Shown here piece after piece: positions 8,531 to 15,617 of a DNA stretch of 30,265 nucleotides. Position numbers and translations under genes: made by a program. How positions within the stretch are numbered: the stretch's first letter is position 1; each line of letters opens with the position of its first letter. The notes beneath the pieces are model-generated. The model ran no database searches. It saw nothing but the letters and a program-made list of their open reading frames with translations, and had not been told where the DNA came from. The stretch is from Bacteroidales bacterium UBA1745 (GTDB lineage Bacteria; Bacteroidota; Bacteroidia; Bacteroidales; UBA932): positions 5,164 through 35,428 of the forward strand of contig DCHT01000052.1 in the NCBI GenBank assembly GCA_002314885.1. The letters are read 5' to 3'.

Positions 8531-9262
8531 ATGGAACTCAAAAAGATTTTAGCCATCGCACTTTCTACTCTGGCACTGGTTTCCTGCGCCAAGGGTATGG
8601 GAAGTGACTCCGCAAAAGGAGGAGTTAAGTTTGCAGTTTCCAGCGATGAAAGTGTAGTGGAGTGTACCAAGAGCAATGTCTCTGATTATGCCACACTTCC
8701 TGTAGCGGCCGATTTCACCATCACCGTTACAGGTACTGATTACAGCTGGAGCGGCAAAGTTTCGGAATGGGACGCCACCACGGCACTCGCCACCGGCAAC
8801 TATTCGGTGACCGCATCCTATGGTGCATCCGATGAAGAGGGCTTCGGAAAGCCTTATTTCACCGGCAGCGCTGATTTCGCCGTCGTAGGCGGACAGACCA
8901 CAGCGGTTTCAATCCCTGTCAGCCTCGCCAACACCATCGTGAAGGTAAGCTGCTCCGAAATGTTCAACAACTATTTCCCTTCTTACACATTCGTGATTAC
9001 CAGGGATGGCAACAACGTCGTGGAATTCGCAAAGGGTGAGACCAGGGCTGCCTTCGTGGACGGTTACAAGTTCACTCTCGCAGGCACTCTCGTGGGCGAA
9101 GTGAAGACCCAGACCTTCTCAAAGGAGTACACCAATCTCGATGAGAAGACCTGCTACACCTTTACTTTCGATGCCAACAACGTAGGCGGAGCATCCGTTA
9201 CCATTACTTTCAATGACACTGTCGAGACCGTGGATCTTGACGAACTTGAACTTAACGACTAA
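8531..9262 (+). CDS. DUF4493-type lipoprotein (short form)
   Basis: A 243-residue predicted lipoprotein; lipobox LVSC, Cys19. It is a single DUF4493-like unit with LATGNYSVTASYG, GFGKPYFTGSADF, NTIVKVS, MFNNYFPSYTFVI, KGETRAAFVDGYKFTLAG and a terminal DELELND. It aligns end to end with the minus-strand paralogue at 1371-2108. The mature protein is almost all beta-strand by pattern and has no catalytic signature. It is second in the operon; the next gene starts 15 nt downstream. Codon use is more C-ending than in the minus-strand copy, which suggests the plus-strand operon is the more strongly expressed one (judged by eye). Confidence 0.9.
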   Translation: MELKKILAIALSTLALVSCAKGMGSDSAKGGVKFAVSSDESVVECTKSNVSDYATLPVAADFTITVTGTDYSWSGKVSEWDATTALATGNYSVTASYGASDEEGFGKPYFTGSADFAVVGGQTTAVSIPVSLANTIVKVSCSEMFNNYFPSYTFVITRDGNNVVEFAKGETRAAFVDGYKFTLAGTLVGEVKTQTFSKEYTNLDEKTCYTFTFDANNVGGASVTITFNDTVETVDLDELELND

Positions 9263-9270
9263 GGGGAGGA
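9263..9270 (+). promoter_or_regulatory. Shine-Dalgarno-like site before the long DUF4493 gene
   Basis: GGGGAGGA lies directly after the upstream stop codon and 7 nt before ATG 9278. Most Bacteroidota genes lack such a site, so it is unusual here. The same 7-nt spacing recurs at 10518-10524 and 22999-23003. Confidence 0.6.
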
Positions 9271-9277
9271 CATCAAT

Positions 9278-10516
9278 ATGAAGAAATTCGCGATTATAGC
9301 AGCGTTTGCTGCAATGGTTCTGTCAGTATCCTGCCAGAAGACTCCTGAACTTTCAAAGAAGACAGGTTATCTTTCACTCGGAGAACTCTCCCTCGTGATG
9401 GACGACGCACTTGTGACCAAGGCTACTTCAGCAGCCAGCGGCACATACGCAATCATAGTTTACAACGCCGAGGGCGACGTGGCTGCGTCCACTACCTATG
9501 CGGCTGTGAAGAACAATGACAACAGGATTTCCCTCCCTGCAGGCGACTACACCCTCGTGGCCCGTTCCACTGATGAGGAGGTTCCTGTAGCTGAATTCGA
9601 GCAGCCTGTATATGGCGCTACCAAGGCCTTCAGCATCGCAGCGGGCGAGACCACTTCAATCGGTGCTCTCACCTGTACGCTTCTCCAGGTCAAGGTTACC
9701 GTGGCTTACAGCGACGAATTCCTCGAGGCAGTGACCGGCAACGGTGCAACCAAGGTTACCGTTACCTCCGGTTACCCACTCGCATACGACCTCAACGCTG
9801 ACCGTTCCTACGAGCAGAGCGCCGGCTACTTCGCTGTGAACGGCTCCACTATGGAGGTTGTGTTCAGCGGCAGCATCAACGGCAAGTCCGTCAAGATGGG
9901 CAAGTCCTTCACCGGCATCTCCGCAAAGCAGTGGCGTCAGGTCAAGTTCGTCCAGAAGAAGAACGAGCAGGGTGAGGCTACCTTCGACATCGTCATCAAC
10001 GACCTCGTGGATGACGTTACCCTCAACAACGAGATCTCAGGTTCCGAGGATATCGTGGGCGTGGATCCTGACGCACCTAAGGGTGACGGCGGCATCGACC
10101 TCACATTCGACTATGCGGCCGGCTGCGACGCTCAGCTCACTGATCTTACCAATATGCTTATCGTGCCTCTCTCAGAGAGGGCTATGAGCATCAAGCTCCG
10201 CGCAACCGTTCCTGACGGCGTGAAGAAGTTCACCGTGAACATCGCTTCAAGCAGCACTCCTTTCACCCTCGCAGTGGAAGCCGCTTCTGCAACCAACCTC
10301 GACCTCATCAATCCTCTCCCAGACAACGACATCATCTTCCAGGTGGTTCCGTTCCCTCACGGCCAGGATCTCGTAGGTCAGACCGACATCGCATTCGACC
10401 TCAGCGCAGCCCAGGAGGCTATCATCAACTATCCTGGCGTCCACACCTTCACTATGAAGATTACGGATCAGAACAACTGCAGCAAGGCCATTCCTGTAAC
10501 TATGGTAGTAGAATAA
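9278..10516 (+). CDS. DUF4493-type lipoprotein (long form)
   Basis: A 412-residue predicted lipoprotein; lipobox SVSC, Cys19. The DUF4493-like module spans about 30-240 (LPAGDYTLVAR, EFEQPVYGATKAF, AAGETTSIG, KQWRQVKFV). The second beta domain, about 265-412, has PKGDGGIDL, GVKKFTVNI, LDLINPLPDNDIIFQ and YPGVHTFTMKITD. It aligns nearly gap-free with the minus-strand protein at 109-1359. Its N-terminal half also resembles the N-terminal half of the next gene, so this operon grew in part by duplication of the DUF4493 module. Function is unknown. ATG 9278 is supported by the signal peptide and a Shine-Dalgarno-like site 7 nt upstream. Confidence 0.9.
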   Translation: MKKFAIIAAFAAMVLSVSCQKTPELSKKTGYLSLGELSLVMDDALVTKATSAASGTYAIIVYNAEGDVAASTTYAAVKNNDNRISLPAGDYTLVARSTDEEVPVAEFEQPVYGATKAFSIAAGETTSIGALTCTLLQVKVTVAYSDEFLEAVTGNGATKVTVTSGYPLAYDLNADRSYEQSAGYFAVNGSTMEVVFSGSINGKSVKMGKSFTGISAKQWRQVKFVQKKNEQGEATFDIVINDLVDDVTLNNEISGSEDIVGVDPDAPKGDGGIDLTFDYAAGCDAQLTDLTNMLIVPLSERAMSIKLRATVPDGVKKFTVNIASSSTPFTLAVEAASATNLDLINPLPDNDIIFQVVPFPHGQDLVGQTDIAFDLSAAQEAIINYPGVHTFTMKITDQNNCSKAIPVTMVVE

Positions 10517-10517
10517 T

Positions 10518-10524
10518 AGGAGGG
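10518..10524 (+). promoter_or_regulatory. Shine-Dalgarno-like site deciding the start of the DUF4493-PCMD gene
   Basis: AGGAGGG is 7 nt before ATG 10532 but only 1 nt before the in-frame ATG 10526. The spacing matches two other sites in the window, so initiation at 10532 (MKKILTV) is preferred. Confidence 0.6.
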
Positions 10525-10531
10525 AATGGAT

Positions 10532-12388
10532 ATGAAAAAGATTCTTACTGTAATTGCGCTTGGCGTATGCTTTGCTGCGGTTTCCTGCAGCAAGCCTGAA
10601 CCTAAGTTCACCAACAATGGAGAGGGAATGCTTGCCCTCGCCGTAGATATCCCTCAGACCAAGGCAGCCCTCTCAGAGGCTGATCTTACTGCCACCGCTT
10701 CCGTGAAGATCTACAAGGCAGACTTCAGCGGTCTGGTACGCAGCTATGTATATGGCGAAATGCCATCCACTATGTATCTTGCAGCTGACTCCTACCGTGT
10801 GGACGTGGAGGCTGGTGAGGCCGTAAAGGAAACTCCTGCCGTCGCTTCCTGGGAGCAGAAGAGCTACAAGGGCTCAAAGGCCTTCGACATCACTGCAGGT
10901 GCCACCACCTCAGTGCAGGTTGAGGCTCAGGTCAACAATGCCGTGACTGCAATCTCCTTCGGCGAGTCCGTTGCTGAGAACTTCGCTGCCGGCTACACTT
11001 TCACCATCGGTCTCGATGCTGACGACGCAGCCACCCAGCTCGTGTATGATGCATCCAAGTCCGGTGCAGAAGGTTACTTCATCATCGCAGGACTTGACGA
11101 GCCTGCCTTCACCTGGACTTTCGCAGGTACACTTGCAAAGGATGGTTCATCCTTCACCAAGACCGGTACCATCGAAGGTCTCGAGGCTGGCAAAGTCTAC
11201 AAGATGGCCCTCAAGTACACAATCAAGGACGGTGACATCGAGTTCTCACTCCTCGTGGACTATTCCACTGACATAGTGGACGACACCATCATCTTCGAGC
11301 CTGTATCCACCGGTCTTTCATCTTCCGCAGCCTATGAGATCTGGGCTGGCCACGCTACCGTTCACGCCGATGTCGACGCGAGCGAGTATGCAGGTGCCAC
11401 CGTTCAGTTCGCATACAGCACCAACGGTACCGACTGGACCAATGTCGACGCAACTGACGACGGCAACGGCGCCTGGTCAGCAGTCCTCACCGGCCTCACC
11501 GGTTCCACCGAGTACACCTACAACCTCCTCCTCAACGGCGAGGTAGTGGGCGAGTCCAAGACCTTCACCACCGATCCTGCCACCAGGATTCCTAACGGCG
11601 GCTTCGAGTATGTCAGCAAGGTTTCAGGCGAGAGCTACTACAAGTTCTATGACCCATCCTGCGGCGTAGAGGACGGTTCCTATATGTTCTGGGGCTCAGG
11701 TAACGGCGAAGGTTCCGAGGGTATCAACGGTTCTGCCGCAATGGGCATCGTCATCACCACCATCGATACTTCCGACAAGATGGAAGGCAACCAGTGCGTT
11801 GTGGCTCAGTCAAGCTCAATGGTAGGTATGCTTGCAGCCGGTAACATCTTCACCGGTCAGTTCGGCGGCCTCATCGGCACCTCCGGCGGTAAGGTTTACT
11901 TCGGTCGCCCTTGGGCTACCCGTCCTACTGCACTCCGCCTCTGGGTGAAGTACAGCACTTCCACCATCAACGTCCTCAAGAATCTGCCAGCCGGCGTCAC
12001 CCTCACCAAGTCTGACTATGACCGTGCAGAGATCAAGGTGGCTATCGGAACCTGGTCCTACAAGACCTACGGCGGTACCAAGGACAACCCTGTCCTCGTG
12101 AACACCACTGACGAGTCCACTTTCGTAGATTACACCACTGATGCCAGCACCATCGCATTCGGCGACATCGTAGTATATCACGACGGCTACAGCGTCAACT
12201 TCGGTGAGAAGGTCGAGACTGCTACTTCCGAGTGGCATCAGATCACCATTCCTCTCGACTATCATTCGCTGACTGCATATCCAACCCATATCATCGTATC
12301 CGCTGCTGCTTCCCAGTACGGCGACTACTTCACGGGCTGTGATACTTCCAAGCTCAAACTGGACGGCGTAGAACTCCTTTACGAATAA
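10532..12388 (+). CDS. DUF4493-PCMD lipoprotein
   Basis: A 618-residue predicted lipoprotein from ATG 10532 (an ATG two codons upstream is possible); lipobox AVSC, Cys19. Three parts are visible: a DUF4493-like module at about 30-240 (GSKAFDITAGATTSV), a fibronectin-III-like domain at about 250-345 (FAYSTNGTDWTNV, LTGLTGSTEYTYNLLLNG), and a PCMD (putative carbohydrate metabolism domain) at about 350-618 with IPNGGFEYV, GGKVYFGRPWATRPTALRLW and a terminal LKLDGVELLYE. The PCMD name comes from gene context in the family; no activity has been shown that I know of. The last two parts are clearly paralogous to the lipoprotein at 13943. Its stop is 6 nt before the first barrel gene, in the same frame, favouring coupled translation. 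Confidence 0.88.
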   Translation: MKKILTVIALGVCFAAVSCSKPEPKFTNNGEGMLALAVDIPQTKAALSEADLTATASVKIYKADFSGLVRSYVYGEMPSTMYLAADSYRVDVEAGEAVKETPAVASWEQKSYKGSKAFDITAGATTSVQVEAQVNNAVTAISFGESVAENFAAGYTFTIGLDADDAATQLVYDASKSGAEGYFIIAGLDEPAFTWTFAGTLAKDGSSFTKTGTIEGLEAGKVYKMALKYTIKDGDIEFSLLVDYSTDIVDDTIIFEPVSTGLSSSAAYEIWAGHATVHADVDASEYAGATVQFAYSTNGTDWTNVDATDDGNGAWSAVLTGLTGSTEYTYNLLLNGEVVGESKTFTTDPATRIPNGGFEYVSKVSGESYYKFYDPSCGVEDGSYMFWGSGNGEGSEGINGSAAMGIVITTIDTSDKMEGNQCVVAQSSSMVGMLAAGNIFTGQFGGLIGTSGGKVYFGRPWATRPTALRLWVKYSTSTINVLKNLPAGVTLTKSDYDRAEIKVAIGTWSYKTYGGTKDNPVLVNTTDESTFVDYTTDASTIAFGDIVVYHDGYSVNFGEKVETATSEWHQITIPLDYHSLTAYPTHIIVSAAASQYGDYFTGCDTSKLKLDGVELLYE

Positions 12389-12394
12389 TAAGTG

Positions 12395-13132
12395 ATGCGC
12401 AGGTTCATAGTCATACTCATAATGCTGACTGCCCTTGGCACTTCCGGTGCCAAGGCGCAGCACTATGACCGTGGCTATGACAACAGCACTACCACCGTAT
12501 TCGCCAAGAAGGGCAGCTGGGTCACCGGAGGTTCCCTCCGCTATTCCCAGCACGTCAACAGCGACTACAGCTTCCTCGTCATCGATGACATCAATTCCAA
12601 GGGCTACACGGTGTCCGTAAGTCCTGAACTGCTCTATCTGTTCAGGGACAATATGGGTGCCGGCATCAAGTTCTCCTACTCAAGGAGTATGCTCGACCTC
12701 GCGTCGGCCAACCTCTCCGTGTCCGAGATCTCGATGAGCGCCAAGGACTGCTACCAGATCAACCACAAATACACGGCTTACGGCGTCTACAGGGCCTATA
12801 TCCCACTTGCCGGCAGCCAGCGCATCGCAATGTATGCCGACCTTATGCTCGGAGGCTCCTTCAAGCAGGGCAAGGCCTACAATGCCGGCGGATCTTCAGT
12901 TGTGGGTACCTATCAGCAGTCCTATAAGATCGAACTGGCCGTGAATCCGGGCCTCACCGCCTTCCTCACGGACTGGCTCGCCCTGGAAATGAACGTGGGC
13001 ATCTTCGGCGTCAGCTACAACTGGTCCGACCAGGTGCATAACCAGGCTACCAAGGGTGAGACCGACTCCACCCAGGCAGGCTTTATGTTGAACCTCCTCT
13101 CCCTCGGAGTGGGCATATCCGTCTATCTGTAA
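12395..13132 (+). CDS. Predicted outer-membrane beta-barrel protein
   Basis: A 245-residue protein from ATG 12395; an in-frame GTG is one codon upstream. Signal peptide MRRFIVILIMLTALGTSGAK ends near AQHYD, cleaved by SPI rather than SPII. The mature part alternates short amphipathic strands with polar turns (GSWVTGGSLRYSQ, NMGAGIKFSYSRS, RIAMYADLMLGGS) and ends in a strand LLSLGVGISVYL with a terminal hydrophobic residue, typical of barrels inserted by BAM. Eight to ten strands are plausible from the length. It is paralogous to the next gene, 2 nt downstream. It could be the membrane partner or export pore of the co-transcribed lipoproteins, or a porin-like protein; no family name is secure. 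Confidence 0.8.
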   Translation: MRRFIVILIMLTALGTSGAKAQHYDRGYDNSTTTVFAKKGSWVTGGSLRYSQHVNSDYSFLVIDDINSKGYTVSVSPELLYLFRDNMGAGIKFSYSRSMLDLASANLSVSEISMSAKDCYQINHKYTAYGVYRAYIPLAGSQRIAMYADLMLGGSFKQGKAYNAGGSSVVGTYQQSYKIELAVNPGLTAFLTDWLALEMNVGIFGVSYNWSDQVHNQATKGETDSTQAGFMLNLLSLGVGISVYL

Positions 13133-13134
13133 GT

Positions 13135-13941
13135 ATGAGAAGTCTCAGAATCATATCTGTCCTCTGTCTTATGACGATGGCCGTGCTCCCTTCCTTCGCG
13201 CAGAAGCGCGAGAAGGAGGACGATGTCAGGGATTCCCGCGGCACCGTCGTGCTCGGCGAGGAAGTCGTTCCTAAGGATACCACCAAGCAGCGTCGCCTGA
13301 AGGTCTATACCATCGCTCCTAAGGGTGAATGGCAGTGCGGCATCTCGATGATGTATGCAGACCTGTCCACCAGCAACGCGGAATATATGCTCCTGGGTCA
13401 GAACATTGACGCCAGCGCATCCATACTCCGTCTTGCTCCTGAGGCTGCCTACACATTTGCCCGCAACCACGCCATCGGTGCCAAGTTCCAGTACACGACA
13501 GCTAGGGGAGTCATCGATTCCGCGACTGCGGACCTCCTGGGCAACTTCAGTATGACCGTGGACAACATCCACGCGAAGTCCATATCGATGAGCGGATGCA
13601 TCTTCGAGAGAAGCTATGTGGGCCTCGACAGGCACGGACGTGTGGGTCTGTTCTGGGACTATACCCTCGGCTACACCCGCACCAAGTCCGTCGTCTATGT
13701 GGGAGATCCTACTGACGCATATTCCCTCAACAAGAAGATACACCTTGGCTTTGCCCCTGGCCTTGTATATTTCCCGATGAACAATCTTTCAGTGCAGTTC
13801 TCAATCTGCCTGGCCGACCTCTCCTACACCAATGTGACTTCATACAGCGGCGGCGAGGTGACCGGCTCAAGGAATGCCTGGAAGGCACAGGCCAGCCTGA
13901 ATGTGCTGGACCTGAGCTTCGGACTGACGATACATTTATAA
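13135..13941 (+). CDS. Predicted outer-membrane beta-barrel protein, paralogue of the preceding gene
   Basis: A 268-residue protein with signal peptide MRSLRIISVLCLMTMAVLPS and likely cleavage after SFA. A charged stretch of about 30 residues (EKEDDVRDSRG, KDTTKQRR) precedes the barrel and has no counterpart in the sister protein. The barrel region matches the sister in order: PKGEWQCGISMMYAD, LAPEAAYTFARNHAIGAKFQY, FWDYTLGYT, LGFAPGLVYF, and a final LNVLDLSFGLTIHL. It starts 2 nt after the previous stop and ends 1 nt before the next ATG, so translation is probably coupled. Function is unknown; the extra charged N-terminal segment could reach into the periplasm and contact a partner (inference). 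Confidence 0.8.
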   Translation: MRSLRIISVLCLMTMAVLPSFAQKREKEDDVRDSRGTVVLGEEVVPKDTTKQRRLKVYTIAPKGEWQCGISMMYADLSTSNAEYMLLGQNIDASASILRLAPEAAYTFARNHAIGAKFQYTTARGVIDSATADLLGNFSMTVDNIHAKSISMSGCIFERSYVGLDRHGRVGLFWDYTLGYTRTKSVVYVGDPTDAYSLNKKIHLGFAPGLVYFPMNNLSVQFSICLADLSYTNVTSYSGGEVTGSRNAWKAQASLNVLDLSFGLTIHL

Positions 13942-13942
13942 T

Positions 13943-15559
13943 ATGAGGAAGAGACTTGTCATATTGCTTCTTGCAGTCTGTTCGGTGGCCGCTTGTATTT
14001 CAAACGACCTGCCTTACCCTGTCGTCGTGCCTCATATCACCGATATGTCCGTGGATGGTGCGACCGACGTGTCCATCAGCCAGGACAACAGGACCGTGAC
14101 CATCACCTTCGGAGAGACCACGGACCTGCGTAAGGTCAATATCAGGAGGGTTAAGATTGACGAGAATATGACGGAGACCTCGATACCTCTCGTGGGAACC
14201 CATAATCTCACCAAACCTCTCACCGTCACCCTTAAGACCTATCAGGATTACACCTGGACCATCATCGCCAACAGGCCTATAGAGCGTTATTTCACCGTCG
14301 ACGGCCAGATAGGCAGCACCGAGATAGATGCCGCCAACTGCCGTGCAGTGGCTTTCGTGGGCAGCAAGGTCGATCTTGAGAACATCAAGGTCACTTCGCT
14401 CAAACTGGGTCCTGCGGGCGTGACTACCTATTCTGTCCCTATGTCCGAGATGACGGACTTCTCCTTCGGCGTATTCTGCGACGTGACAGCCTTCGGCGTA
14501 ACCGAGGACTGGCACCTCTATGTGGAGCAGACTGATGCCTCAGTGGACATCAACGACATCAATCCTTGGACCCGTGAGGTATATATAACCTCTACCGGCG
14601 TGGCCGGACGAGACAATGGTTTCTATTACCGTGTCAAGGGCGATTCAGAATGGACCAAGGTCAAGTCTTCCGATATTTCTTCCGATGGCGGTACCTTCGT
14701 GGCGCACATCTGCGAACTGAATCCGGAGACTACATACGAGACATACGCATTCTCAGGTGAGGAAATCACCGGAACATACGAATTCACGACCGATCCTGCC
14801 ACCCAGGTTCCGAACCACAGTTTCGACAACGTGAGCCTCGTGACCGGACAGAGCTACTACAAGTGGTTCAATCCGTATGCGGCAGATGAGGACGGACGCT
14901 TTATGTTCTGGGGAACCGGCAACGGAGAGGGTCCTGACGGCGTCAACGGTACTTCCACCCTCGGCATCACCCTGACTTATCCGGACGCTGCGGAGGCTCA
15001 GGACGGACAGTATGCGGTACGTTGCGAGTCCAAGTCCTTCGCCGGCCTCCTGGCCTGCGGAAACATATTCACGGGACAGTTTGCGGGCCTCGTCGGCACC
15101 ACCGGCGGCAAGGTCAACTACGGACGCCCTTGGCACACCCGCCCTAAGGCTCTGAAGTGCAAACTGAAATATCAGAGCGGCATCATAGACCTCGTCGGCA
15201 GCTATCCTCCTGACGACCCTGTGAAGGTCGGCGACCCTGACCGCTGCCATATCATCGCGACTGTCGGCGACTGGGACTACAAGACCACTCTCGGCACGAA
15301 GGAAAGCCCTGTGCTCGTAAATACTACGGCCGGCGTATATTTCACCAAGGAGTCTTCCGGAATCATCGGATATGGCGAATATATTCGCAACAGCAGCACC
15401 GAGGGCTGGATCGAAGTGACGATTCCAATAGAGTATCGATCCATCACAAGAAGGCCTACGCACATCATTCTCATCTGTGCGGCCTCAATCCGAGGAGACT
15501 ATCTCACTGGTTCCTCTCGAACCACTCTCTGGGTGGATGACTTCGACTTGATTTACTAA
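13943..15559 (+). CDS. PCMD lipoprotein
   Basis: A 538-residue predicted lipoprotein; lipobox VAAC, Cys18. Two small beta domains at about 30-115 and 115-195 (the second opening FTVDGQIGSTEIDAANCRAV) are of the kind seen in front of other PCMD proteins. A fibronectin-III-like domain follows at about 200-282 and a PCMD at about 285-538 (VPNHSFDNV, MFWGTGNGEGPDGVNG, GGKVNYGRPWHTRPKALKC, WVDDFDLIY). From residue 200 onward it parallels the lipoprotein at 10532, whereas the N-terminal anchor is unrelated, so the two probably present similar C-terminal domains on different stalks. It is the last gene of the operon and its stop runs into an intrinsic terminator. Confidence 0.88.
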   Translation: MRKRLVILLLAVCSVAACISNDLPYPVVVPHITDMSVDGATDVSISQDNRTVTITFGETTDLRKVNIRRVKIDENMTETSIPLVGTHNLTKPLTVTLKTYQDYTWTIIANRPIERYFTVDGQIGSTEIDAANCRAVAFVGSKVDLENIKVTSLKLGPAGVTTYSVPMSEMTDFSFGVFCDVTAFGVTEDWHLYVEQTDASVDINDINPWTREVYITSTGVAGRDNGFYYRVKGDSEWTKVKSSDISSDGGTFVAHICELNPETTYETYAFSGEEITGTYEFTTDPATQVPNHSFDNVSLVTGQSYYKWFNPYAADEDGRFMFWGTGNGEGPDGVNGTSTLGITLTYPDAAEAQDGQYAVRCESKSFAGLLACGNIFTGQFAGLVGTTGGKVNYGRPWHTRPKALKCKLKYQSGIIDLVGSYPPDDPVKVGDPDRCHIIATVGDWDYKTTLGTKESPVLVNTTAGVYFTKESSGIIGYGEYIRNSSTEGWIEVTIPIEYRSITRRPTHIILICAASIRGDYLTGSSRTTLWVDDFDLIY

Positions 15560-15587
15560 AAAGGTTGCCTTCGGGCGACCTTTTTTT
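15558..15587 (+). terminator. Strong intrinsic terminator of the seven-gene operon
   Basis: AAGGTTGCC (15561-15569) and GGCGACCTT (15574-15582) form a 9-bp stem with one G-T pair around a stable TTCG tetraloop. It is followed by more T (15583-15587) and starts at the stop codon of the PCMD gene. This is the only clear terminator between 6692 and 15618. Confidence 0.93.
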
Positions 15588-15588
15588 G

Positions 15589-15596
15589 TAACTTTA
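15589..15596 (+). promoter_or_regulatory. Possible -7 box for the phosphoesterase fusion gene
   Basis: TAACTTTA differs from TAnnTTTG only at the last base and is 21 nt before ATG 15618. A -33 element would have to lie inside the terminator stem (GTTG at 15564-15567, 21-nt spacer), so the match is partial. The strong terminator just upstream makes a separate promoter likely. Confidence 0.4.
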
Positions 15597-15617
15597 CCGA
15601 AAATTAACTGCATAGTA

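Noticed and set aside
1..15559. Polysaccharide utilisation locus interpretation of the lipoprotein operons
   Set aside because: PCMD is named for carbohydrate metabolism, but no SusC/SusD pair, glycoside hydrolase, or hybrid sensor or anti-sigma regulator is present.
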